Shown here: positions 22,842 through 32,378 of the stretch, in pieces
Position numbering within the stretch: the first letter of the stretch is position 1
How the letters are laid out: each line of letters starts with the position of its first letter
Assembly (NCBI GenBank): GCA_905182655.1
Contig: CAJJCN010000048.1
Span: 1 to 32,378, forward strand
DNA length: 32,378 nucleotides
Reading direction: 5' to 3'
Source of the DNA: Flammeovirgaceae bacterium UBA4465
Lineage (GTDB): Bacteria; Bacteroidota; Bacteroidia; Cytophagales; Cyclobacteriaceae
Position numbers and translations under genes: made by a program
Notes under the pieces: generated by a model
What the model was told of the DNA's origin: nothing
The model's database searches: none
The model's input: the letters and a program-made list of their open reading frames with translations, nothing else

Positions 22842-23831
22842 ATGTCGATTTTAGCATTTCAAATGCCCGATAAGGTGGTAATGGAAAAGGCGGATGATTT
22901 TCACGGTCTTTTCACATTTAAGCCCTTAGAAAAAGGTTACGGTGTTACGGTAGGTAACGCACTTCGAAGAATATTATTATCCTCTTTGGAAGGCTATGCC
23001 ATCACCGAAATAAGAGTACCTGGTGTGCTCCACGAGTTCTCAACCATCAAAGGTATGGTCGAAGACGTAAGCGAACTCATTTTAAATCTTAAAATGGTAC
23101 GCTTCAAAAAAGTTGCAGGTGTTGATGACGGTAAAATCACAGTTAAGGTTTCTGGAAAGGAAAAGTTGACTGGAGCTGACATTGGAATGTCAACCGCTGC
23201 ATATGAGGTTTTGAATCCTGATCATATCGTATGTAAATTAGACAGCTCGGCCAAATTTGAATTAGAGTTGACCGTAGAAAAAGGAAGAGGCTATGTGCCC
23301 GCAGAGGAAAATAAGGGGGAAGAACAAAATTTTGGCGCCATTGCCATTGACTCTATCTTCACTCCTATAAAGAATGTCAAGTACAGTGTTGAAAATACAC
23401 GTGTTGAGCAAAAGACGGATTACGAACAGCTCATTCTAGATATAGAAACGGACGGATCTATTCATCCGGAAAATGCATTGAAAGGTGCGGCTAATATCTT
23501 GATCCAACATTTTATGTTGTTCTCAGATCAGAGTATGATTTTAGATACGGCTACAAAGGGAGAACCTGAGCAAGTGGATGAAGAATTGCTTCACATGCGA
23601 AAGCTTTTGAAAACATCCTTAAATGATCTTGATTTATCGGTCCGAGCATATAATTGTCTTAAGGCAGCTGAAGTTCGTTCTCTGGGAGATTTAGTAAATC
23701 TTGAGATATCGGAAATGATGAAATTCAGAAACTTCGGAAAGAAGTCACTAGCGGAATTAGAGCAATTGGTGGTTGAAAAAGGGCTAACTTTTGGAATGGA
23801 CTTGGCTAAATACAAACTAGAAGAGGAATGA
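22842..23831 (+). CDS. rpoA: DNA-directed RNA polymerase alpha subunit
   Basis: [54 protein letters not shown]-terminal domain [21 protein letters not shown]. Confidence 0.99.
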   Translation: MSILAFQMPDKVVMEKADDFHGLFTFKPLEKGYGVTVGNALRRILLSSLEGYAITEIRVPGVLHEFSTIKGMVEDVSELILNLKMVRFKKVAGVDDGKITVKVSGKEKLTGADIGMSTAAYEVLNPDHIVCKLDSSAKFELELTVEKGRGYVPAEENKGEEQNFGAIAIDSIFTPIKNVKYSVENTRVEQKTDYEQLILDIETDGSIHPENALKGAANILIQHFMLFSDQSMILDTATKGEPEQVDEELLHMRKLLKTSLNDLDLSVRAYNCLKAAEVRSLGDLVNLEISEMMKFRNFGKKSLAELEQLVVEKGLTFGMDLAKYKLEEE

Positions 23832-24379
23832 GACACGGAAAAAAATTCAATCATTTAGGCAGGACAACGTCCCACCGAAAAGCGATGCTCTCGAACATGG
23901 CGTCGTCATTGATTAAATACAAAAGGATAAATACGACAGTGGCCAAGGCCAAGGCCTTGAGAAAGTACGTCGAACCTTTGATTACTAAGGCCAAAGAGAA
24001 TTCGACAAACTCAAGAAGGGTCGTTTTCGAATATTTGCAGGACAAGGAATCCATTATTGAACTATTTGGTGATGTTGCTGAAAAAGTAGCCAACCGACCC
24101 GGTGGATATACTAGGATTTTAAAGACGGGGAGTAGATTAGGTGATAATGCCGAAATGTGTGTGATGGAGCTAGTTGACTACAATGAATTATTGCTCGAAG
24201 AAGCAAAGCCAAAGGCTAAGCGATCAAGAAGGAGTAAATCTAAAACACCATCATCTGAAACTGCAGTGGTTGAGGAAGCACAAGTAGTGGCTTCTGAACC
24301 TGAGGTAAAGGACGAGACTGATGATGTTTCTGAGCCAAAGGCAGAGGCTTCTGGTGAAGAGGAGGAGAAAAAAGATTAA
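23828..24379 (+). CDS. rplQ: 50S ribosomal protein L17 with long charged C-terminal tail
   Basis: [56 protein letters not shown]; 4-bp overlap with rpoA. Confidence 0.98.
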   Translation: MRHGKKFNHLGRTTSHRKAMLSNMASSLIKYKRINTTVAKAKALRKYVEPLITKAKENSTNSRRVVFEYLQDKESIIELFGDVAEKVANRPGGYTRILKTGSRLGDNAEMCVMELVDYNELLLEEAKPKAKRSRRSKSKTPSSETAVVEEAQVVASEPEVKDETDDVSEPKAEASGEEEEKKD

Positions 24380-24396
24380 ATTTTTCAAAAATAATG

Positions 24397-24428
24397 AAAG
24401 GATTGAGGTTTCTCAGTCCTTTTTTTTT
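24397..24428 (+). terminator. Intrinsic terminator after rplQ
   Basis: AAAGGATTGAG-[GTTT]-CTCAGTCCTTT, 11-bp stem with one G.U, then a run of T to 24428. Confidence 0.92.
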
Positions 24429-24458
24429 GTGCTTAGGTCAGCATTTCTGTTATTTTTG
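24426..24458 (+). promoter_or_regulatory. Candidate promoter for carA-eno
   Basis: TTTG (24426-24429), 21-nt spacer, TATTTTTG (24451-24458); -33 element overlaps the terminator T tract. Confidence 0.55.
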
Positions 24459-24493
24459 TGTCATTAGTTAGTATTAAATTTTCTATTTGAATC

Positions 24494-26880
<2,387 letters not shown>

Positions 26881-26898
26881 GCGCAATTTTGATCAAGA

Positions 26899-26927
26899 AA
26901 AAAGACTGGGTAGCACCCGGTCTTTTT
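26899..26927 (+). terminator. Intrinsic terminator after eno
   Basis: AAAAAGACTGGGT-[AGC]-ACCCGGTCTTTTT, 13-bp stem with one G.U, ending in T5. Confidence 0.92.
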
Positions 26928-27061
26928 ATATTCTTTGTGTAGTGTGGTGATGGGTTAACCTTTCTTTTTAAGATTGTATCCCATTGATTTTATCTCAAGA
27001 TCAACGAAATACACACTTCTCATCTGTATTTCCATACATTTTTTTTATCTTTAACCTGAAT

Positions 27062-27373
27062 ATGAAAAGTTTGATAGAGCAAATTCCCCCAATATTTAAA
27101 AACATGTATGTTTTGGGAACTGTATTTTTCATAGTTTGGTTAATGGTATTTGATTCAAATGATATTTTGACCCAACTGTCTCTAAGAAAAAAAGAAGCAG
27201 ACTTACAACAGACCCAATCCTATTATCAAAAACAAATTGAGACCGTAAGGGCTGATCGCGAAGCGTTATTTAGCAACAAAGATTTGTTAGAGCGAATTGC
27301 TAGAGAAAAGTATTATATGAGGGCTGAAGGAGAAGATGTATATGTCATGGTTCCAGAATCAGCAGACGAGTAG
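27062..27373 (+). CDS. Septum formation initiator family protein (FtsB/DivIC-like)
   Basis: MKSLIEQIPPIFKNMYVLGTVFFIVWLMVFDSNDILTQLSLRKKEADLQQTQSYYQKQIETVRADREALFSNKDLLERIAREKYYMRAEGEDVYVM: one TM helix then coiled coil. ATG 27062 preferred over the track start 26984. Confidence 0.85.
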   Translation: MKSLIEQIPPIFKNMYVLGTVFFIVWLMVFDSNDILTQLSLRKKEADLQQTQSYYQKQIETVRADREALFSNKDLLERIAREKYYMRAEGEDVYVMVPESADE

Positions 27374-27401
27374 GTAAATGAAATCCTGAGTTTATTATTT
27401 C

Positions 27402-27905
27402 ATGAAAATTTGGATCTGCATTTTAATGATGGCCCTGTCTCAGATCGTCTCAGCACAATCAGAGAATATTTTTGATAAAATGTATTTCGGTGGGGGCTTT
27501 GGTCTTGATTTTAATCAAAATGTCTTCTCATTTAGTTTGACACCCTATGCGGGTTACAAATTGACCGAGCGTTGGTCGGCAGGTTTAGGTATAAATTATC
27601 AATTCTGGCGAGATAAAATCTCAGATCTAAAAATAAATAATTATGGTGGCAACATTTTTGCCAGGTACAGTATTACCCCACAAATATTTGGATCAGCCAA
27701 ATTAGAATATTTATCCGTAGACTTTATAGATAAACGAGAAGGTTTTTATAACCTCCCGGTGGGATTAGGCTACGTAGTACCTATCTCTAAGTTTGCCTCC
27801 TTGTATATGATTGGGCAATATGACTTGCTATACGATGTCACTGAGACCAATGGAGCCTATTCAAGTCCATGGATTTTAGAAGCAGGCTTTGGGTTTGGTT
27901 TTTAA
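27402..27905 (+). CDS. Small outer-membrane beta-barrel-like protein
   Basis: Signal peptide MKIWICILMMALSQIVSAQ; amphipathic Gly/aromatic strands; C-terminal phenylalanine (FGFGF). Confidence 0.7.
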   Translation: MKIWICILMMALSQIVSAQSENIFDKMYFGGGFGLDFNQNVFSFSLTPYAGYKLTERWSAGLGINYQFWRDKISDLKINNYGGNIFARYSITPQIFGSAKLEYLSVDFIDKREGFYNLPVGLGYVVPISKFASLYMIGQYDLLYDVTETNGAYSSPWILEAGFGFGF

Positions 27906-28975
27906 AATTTGACTTGATATTGCTCTGAGAGCGATTGTAAATCTTTTACTACGGTATCGAGTAGGGGAATGCCCTCTTTTCTTCTCAACTGCTCCATTTG
28001 GCGCTCCGGATCTCCAGGAATAATTACTTTATTCGTTTCATTTATAGTTTCTGCATTCCTAAATCGTTTAATCCATATGTCCATGTGGGTTTTAAATTCG
28101 GAGGCAGGTCTGAAGGCATCAATTCTTAGGGCACCGAAAAAATGACCAATTCCTTCTCCAACGGGATTGGGATCAGGATCTAAAAAAGAAACAAAAGGAG
28201 GTACCCAAGGTCCGTAATTTGCACCAGAAAGCACTGCGGATAAGATATCTACAATACTTCCCAATATGAATCCTTTGTGAGATCCATGTTCTCTATCTCC
28301 ACCCAGGGGTAATAAGGCCCCGCCCTCAACAATACCTTGAGCTGCTTGGGTGGGTTGACCCTCTTTATCTTGTAACCAACCCAATGGAGCAGATTCATTT
28401 TTCCTTTGCAGTATCTCAAGTTTACCATTGGCTGCTGTTGTAGTGGCCATATCAGCGACGAATGCGGGCTCTTCTCCAGCGGGAACGGCTACCGCGATAG
28501 GATTGGTACCTAAAAGGCGCTCTTTGGCGTAGGTAGGCGCTACGAGAGGGCTTGCATTGGTCATCGAGATACCAATGCAATCTGCTTCCAATGCCATCAT
28601 GGCATGATAGCCTGCAATACCGTAGTGATTGGAGTTTTTGACGGCAACCCAACCTGTTCCTACATTTTTGGCTTTTTCTATCGCTAACCGCATGGCGTAA
28701 GGACCCGCAACAAGTCCAAGTCCAGCATCTCCATCGACTACAGCAGTACTAGGTGTCTCATGGACTACACTGAGTTGAGGTTTCGGATTGATTCTATTTT
28801 TTTTATATAGCCGGAGGTAGCCCACCAATCTAGCTACGCCGTGTGAATCTACTCCTCTTAAATCAGCGCTTAATAGTACATTGGCTGCTTCAATGGCTTG
28901 GTCATGAGGGCAGCCAATTTTTATGAATAAATTTACAGCAAACTGGTGAAGCCGATCAAAAGAATATTTAGTCAT
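27902..28975 (-). CDS. Ldh-family (malate/L-lactate/ureidoglycolate dehydrogenase-like) oxidoreductase
   Basis: DLRGVDSHGVARLVGYL, GTGWVAVKNSNHYGIAGYHAMMAL, GTNPIAVAVPAGEEPAFVADMATTTAANGKLE, HKGFILGSIVDILSAVLSGA. Confidence 0.9.
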   Translation of the reverse strand: MTKYSFDRLHQFAVNLFIKIGCPHDQAIEAANVLLSADLRGVDSHGVARLVGYLRLYKKNRINPKPQLSVVHETPSTAVVDGDAGLGLVAGPYAMRLAIEKAKNVGTGWVAVKNSNHYGIAGYHAMMALEADCIGISMTNASPLVAPTYAKERLLGTNPIAVAVPAGEEPAFVADMATTTAANGKLEILQRKNESAPLGWLQDKEGQPTQAAQGIVEGGALLPLGGDREHGSHKGFILGSIVDILSAVLSGANYGPWVPPFVSFLDPDPNPVGEGIGHFFGALRIDAFRPASEFKTHMDIWIKRFRNAETINETNKVIIPGDPERQMEQLRRKEGIPLLDTVVKDLQSLSEQYQVKF

Positions 28976-29942
28976 GTTTTAATATTTTCGAGACGGGTTT
29001 CGTTTGAATTTTAAGGGATGTAATGGTTTGGAGCAATACTCCTTCTTTCAGCGCATAAGAGGAAATACGAGTAGTTTTCAATCCCGTTTTTTTGAGGATG
29101 AACTGAATAAGTATCGAGGCTACTACAATCATATCTACCCTGAGCGCAATCATTCCAGGAATCAACAGGCGTTCTTCTTTGTTTTTTGAGATAATTTCAT
29201 GGAAGATTTGGATCATACCGTTTTGAGAAATGGGAAGTTCCGTCCCATGTTCTTGGGTATATTTATCTATTTTCTTTTGATAAATTTCACTTAAAGTATC
29301 AAAGGTTCCTGATGATCCAATCAGCGTTTTAGGGCCGTATAACTCACAGGCCTCAAATAGAGGTTGAAGATTTATCTCTAGATAGTTTTCGATAGCTGAG
29401 ATCTCAGAAGTTGTAATTGGGTCATTTCCATGAAATTTTTCCATCAGTCGTTGGCCCCCTATTTCAAAGCTTTTCATCCAAAGAGGCTGATTCCCCTGAG
29501 TAATAATGAACTCAATACTTCCACCACCGATATCCATAATCAAACATAAATCGGCACCTATATTCAGTGCTTTGCATACGCCATGATGGATATAAGAGGC
29601 TTCTTCCATCCCTGAAATGACACGGGGTTCAATACCTACTTCTTCTTTGATTTTCTGGATAAGAAATTGCTGATTTTTAGCATTTCTAATGGCACTGGTA
29701 GCGAGCGCATAAACATCATCAATATTGGCCGTATCGATTTGTTTTTTAAAGGACTTCAACGTATGGATACAGCGTTCAATGGCTGCATCATCGATGATTC
29801 CTTGATTAATGCCGTTGGCACCAATTTTCACAGCAATCTTTTCTTTATGAAAGATCTCAAAAGTTTCATTTTCTACCTTCACCAATAAGAGGTGAAAGGT
29901 ATTTGTTCCCATGTCAATAATAGCTAGATTCATAGGTTTCAT
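28968..29942 (-). CDS. Ppx/GppA family phosphatase (exopolyphosphatase-like)
   Basis: MNLAIIDMGTNTFHLLLVKV, ALATSAIRNAKN, VISGMEEASYIHHGV, LIMDIGGGSIEFI: ASKHA-fold signatures. First Met at 29942 or third-codon-downstream Met at 29933. Confidence 0.9.
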   Translation of the reverse strand: MKPMNLAIIDMGTNTFHLLLVKVENETFEIFHKEKIAVKIGANGINQGIIDDAAIERCIHTLKSFKKQIDTANIDDVYALATSAIRNAKNQQFLIQKIKEEVGIEPRVISGMEEASYIHHGVCKALNIGADLCLIMDIGGGSIEFIITQGNQPLWMKSFEIGGQRLMEKFHGNDPITTSEISAIENYLEINLQPLFEACELYGPKTLIGSSGTFDTLSEIYQKKIDKYTQEHGTELPISQNGMIQIFHEIISKNKEERLLIPGMIALRVDMIVVASILIQFILKKTGLKTTRISSYALKEGVLLQTITSLKIQTKPVSKILKHD

Positions 29943-30047
29943 GCTGACTTCGCGAATCTAAACTTTTACGCAATAAAGACCTAATACATTTATAATAATC
30001 CCTTCAGATCTTCTAGGTAAATCAGGCTTTCGTTATTGATTTCATGA

Positions 30048-30055
30048 TATATTTG
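30048..30055 (+). promoter_or_regulatory. Candidate -7 element upstream of the acyl-CoA carboxylase gene
   Basis: TATATTTG, 47 nt upstream of the 30103 ATG; no well-spaced -33 TTG. Confidence 0.35.
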
Positions 30056-30102
30056 AGTGAATAAAGTACGCCGTTATTTTATATCAACAAAGAAAACATG
30101 GT

Positions 30103-31656
30103 ATGAGGACAAAAAAAGAAAAAGACGCTTATTTGATTGCCCAAAATGAAAGGTCTGAATTAGGGGGTGGGATTAAAAGGATCGCTCAGCAGCATGCAAA
30201 AGGAAAACTAACGGCCCGAGAACGGGTCAATTTATTAATGGATTCGGGCTCATTTCAAGAAATAGATAAACTCGTAACTCACCGGTCCAAAGATTTCGAT
30301 TTGGATCAACAACTGATCCTTGGAGATGGAGTCATTACGGGGTTTGGGCAAGTAACGGGTCGCTTGGTTTACGTTTTCTCGCAAGATTTCACTGTTTTTG
30401 GAGGCTCATTATCAGAGACACACGCTGAGAAAATTGTTAAGATAATGGATATGGCTATGAAGAATGGCGCCCCCCTCATCGGATTAAATGACTCGGGGGG
30501 TGCGCGTATCCAAGAGGGAGTGGTTTCCCTGGGGGGCTATGCAGATATTTTTTATCGTAATACCAGAGCTTCTGGTGTGATACCACAATTTTCGGCAGTG
30601 ATGGGGCCTTGTGCTGGAGGCGCCGTTTACTCACCCGCCTTAACTGACTTTATTTTTATGGTGGATCAAACCAGTTACATGTTTGTCACAGGTCCCAACG
30701 TGGTAAAGACGGTTACTCAGGAAGAGGTCAGTTCAGAGGCCTTAGGAGGGGCTCATACCCATGCCTCAAAAAGTGGCGTCACCCATTTTACGGCACATAA
30801 TGATGCTCAATGTATCCTTGATATCAAAAAAGTGCTTGGATTTATTCCTTCGAATTGTGAAGAACAACCGCCGGAGCTGCCTTATGAGCCACAGGGGGAT
30901 GAACTGAGGCCTGCTTTAGATCAAATTTTACCCGAGAACACCAATCATCCTTATGAGATGCGTGAGGTGATCAAGGAGATCGTGGATATGGCTAGCTTTC
31001 ATGAAGTCCAGCCTGATTATGCTGAAAATATATTGATTGGTTTTTCTCGAATAGGGGGTAAGAGTACCGGAATCGTTGCCAATCAACCCATGAGCTATGC
31101 GGGAGTACTCGATATACATGCTAGTAAAAAAGCAGCAAGATTTGTGCGATTTTGTGATGCATTTAATATTCCACTTTTGGTATTGGTTGATGTACCCGGC
31201 TTTTTACCGGGCACGGACCAGGAATGGAATGGTATCATCTCTAATGGCGCTAAGTTACTTTATGCCTTCAGTGAAGCCACGGTGCCGCGCGTCACGATCA
31301 TCACACGTAAGGCCTATGGAGGGGCTTATGATGTCATGAATTCAAAGCACATAGGGGCTGATATGAATTTTGCTTGGCCATCGGCTGAAATTGCTGTAAT
31401 GGGAGCAAAAGGAGCCTCTGAAATCATTTTCAAAAAAGAGATTGCTGAAGCAGCGGATCCCAAAGAAAAACATCAAGAAAAAATCGAGGACTACACGGTT
31501 AAATTTGCGCATCCCTATCATGCAGCTGCCCGTGGTTATATAGATGAGGTAATTTTCCCAAGAGAAACACGGCATCGGCTGATCAGAACTTTTGAAATGT
31601 TAAAAAATAAAGTGGCCGAACTACCCAGAAAGAAGCATGGTAATATTCCTTTATAA
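30103..31656 (+). CDS. Acyl-CoA carboxylase beta (carboxyltransferase) subunit, propionyl-CoA carboxylase type
   Basis: GKLTARERVNLLMDSGSFQEID, SGGARIQEGVVSLGGYADIF, GPCAGGAVYSPALTDFIFMV, RKAYGGAYDVMNSKHIGAD. Confidence 0.93.
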   Translation: MRTKKEKDAYLIAQNERSELGGGIKRIAQQHAKGKLTARERVNLLMDSGSFQEIDKLVTHRSKDFDLDQQLILGDGVITGFGQVTGRLVYVFSQDFTVFGGSLSETHAEKIVKIMDMAMKNGAPLIGLNDSGGARIQEGVVSLGGYADIFYRNTRASGVIPQFSAVMGPCAGGAVYSPALTDFIFMVDQTSYMFVTGPNVVKTVTQEEVSSEALGGAHTHASKSGVTHFTAHNDAQCILDIKKVLGFIPSNCEEQPPELPYEPQGDELRPALDQILPENTNHPYEMREVIKEIVDMASFHEVQPDYAENILIGFSRIGGKSTGIVANQPMSYAGVLDIHASKKAARFVRFCDAFNIPLLVLVDVPGFLPGTDQEWNGIISNGAKLLYAFSEATVPRVTIITRKAYGGAYDVMNSKHIGADMNFAWPSAEIAVMGAKGASEIIFKKEIAEAADPKEKHQEKIEDYTVKFAHPYHAAARGYIDEVIFPRETRHRLIRTFEMLKNKVAELPRKKHGNIPL

Positions 31657-31719
31657 AATCAGATCATTTAATCCTAAATATATAAGGGTCGGATGCATGA
31701 AGACCAGCAGGTTTTCAAT

Positions 31720-31727
31720 TAATTTTG
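31720..31727 (+). promoter_or_regulatory. Candidate -7 element upstream of the SDR gene
   Basis: TAATTTTG 22 nt upstream of the TTG start; no clear -33 element. Confidence 0.3.
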
Positions 31728-31748
31728 TGGGACTCAAAATCTAAATTA

Positions 31749-32378
31749 TTGAAAAAACAAAAAGTAGCTATTGTTACGGCGGCCAGTAAGGGAATTGGTG
31801 CTGCTTGTGCGACTCAACTCGCATCTGAGGGATATAAGCTTGTTTTGATGTCTCGGTCAGATAGTTTGTTTGCCCTTTGCGATCATCTCAATGCCAGACC
31901 CATACAGGGGTCTATTGACGAGGAGAATGATATCGCGAGGTTGGTTGGTTTTACCTACGAGAAGTATGGGCGGATTGATGCGGTGGTATGTAATACAGGT
32001 CATGCGAACAAAGGGTCTTTATTGTCGCTGACAGATTCAGATTGGAAAAAAGGGATGGATTTATTATTGATGAATGTAATCAGACTGGCCAGATCCATTG
32101 GTCCGATCATGGCGAAGCAAAAAGGAGGGGCCTTCGTCAACATATCCACATTTGGTGCTAAAGAGCCCTCTTTATCCTTTCCTATTTCATCTGTTATAAG
32201 AGCAGCAGTATCTAGTTATTGTAAATTATTTGCTTCTGAATTGGGTCATGCCAATGTGAGAATGAACAATATTTTGCCCGGATTTATCAATTCATATCCG
32301 GCAGATGAACAAACCATTAATCAAATTCCCATGCTGCGGCAAGGGACCCCTAAAGAGGTAGCCGAATTGGCTTCTTTT
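31749..32378 (+). CDS. Short-chain dehydrogenase/reductase family protein with atypical active site, 3'-truncated by window edge
   Basis: Not in the track. Starts TTG: (M)KKQKVAIVTAASKGIGAACATQLASEGYKLVLMSRSDSLF... CNTGHANKG... KQKGGAFVNISTFGAKEPSLSFPISSVIRAAVSSYCKLFASELGHANVRMNNILPGFINS...; open through the window end (210 codons). Confidence 0.9.
   Translation, partial: MKKQKVAIVTAASKGIGAACATQLASEGYKLVLMSRSDSLFALCDHLNARPIQGSIDEENDIARLVGFTYEKYGRIDAVVCNTGHANKGSLLSLTDSDWKKGMDLLLMNVIRLARSIGPIMAKQKGGAFVNISTFGAKEPSLSFPISSVIRAAVSSYCKLFASELGHANVRMNNILPGFINSYPADEQTINQIPMLRQGTPKEVAELASF

Noticed and set aside
29946-29960. Palindrome TTCGCGAA just upstream of the Ppx/GppA gene
   Set aside because: Only 8 bp, single occurrence noticed, no supporting promoter context.

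Overview
The window is a Bacteroidota-type chromosomal segment dominated by the core RNA polymerase / ribosomal-protein supercluster. On the + strand, in order: rpoB (5'-truncated), rpoC, a DUF3467 protein, rpsL-rpsG-fusA-rpsJ, then rplC-D-W-B-rpsS-rplV-rpsC-rplP-rpmC-rpsQ-rplN-X-E-rpsN, rpsH-rplF-R-rpsE-rpmD-rplO-secY-infA-rpmJ-rpsM-K-D-rpoA-rplQ, then carA-eno, a FtsB/DivIC-like gene and a small outer-membrane-barrel candidate. A two-gene minus-strand unit follows (Ppx/GppA phosphatase then an Ldh-family dehydrogenase), then an acyl-CoA carboxylase beta chain and a 3'-truncated SDR gene on +. rpmD and rpmJ are real genes missing from the ORF track because they are short. I found three good intrinsic terminators and several Bacteroidota-type (TTG-N19-21-TAnnTTTG) promoter candidates that split the cluster into units. 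I saw no tRNA/rRNA genes, CRISPR, mobile elements or phage genes. Most of the window is ordinary housekeeping sequence. I did not find a clear undescribed system. The observations most worth a second look are an SDR-fold protein whose aligned Ser-Tyr-Lys catalytic triad reads Thr-Ser-Arg, the similar promoter-proximal sequences/hairpins at the three r-protein promoters, the terminator and promoter inserted between rpsJ and rplC, and the uncharacterised DUF3467 gene one base downstream of rpoC.
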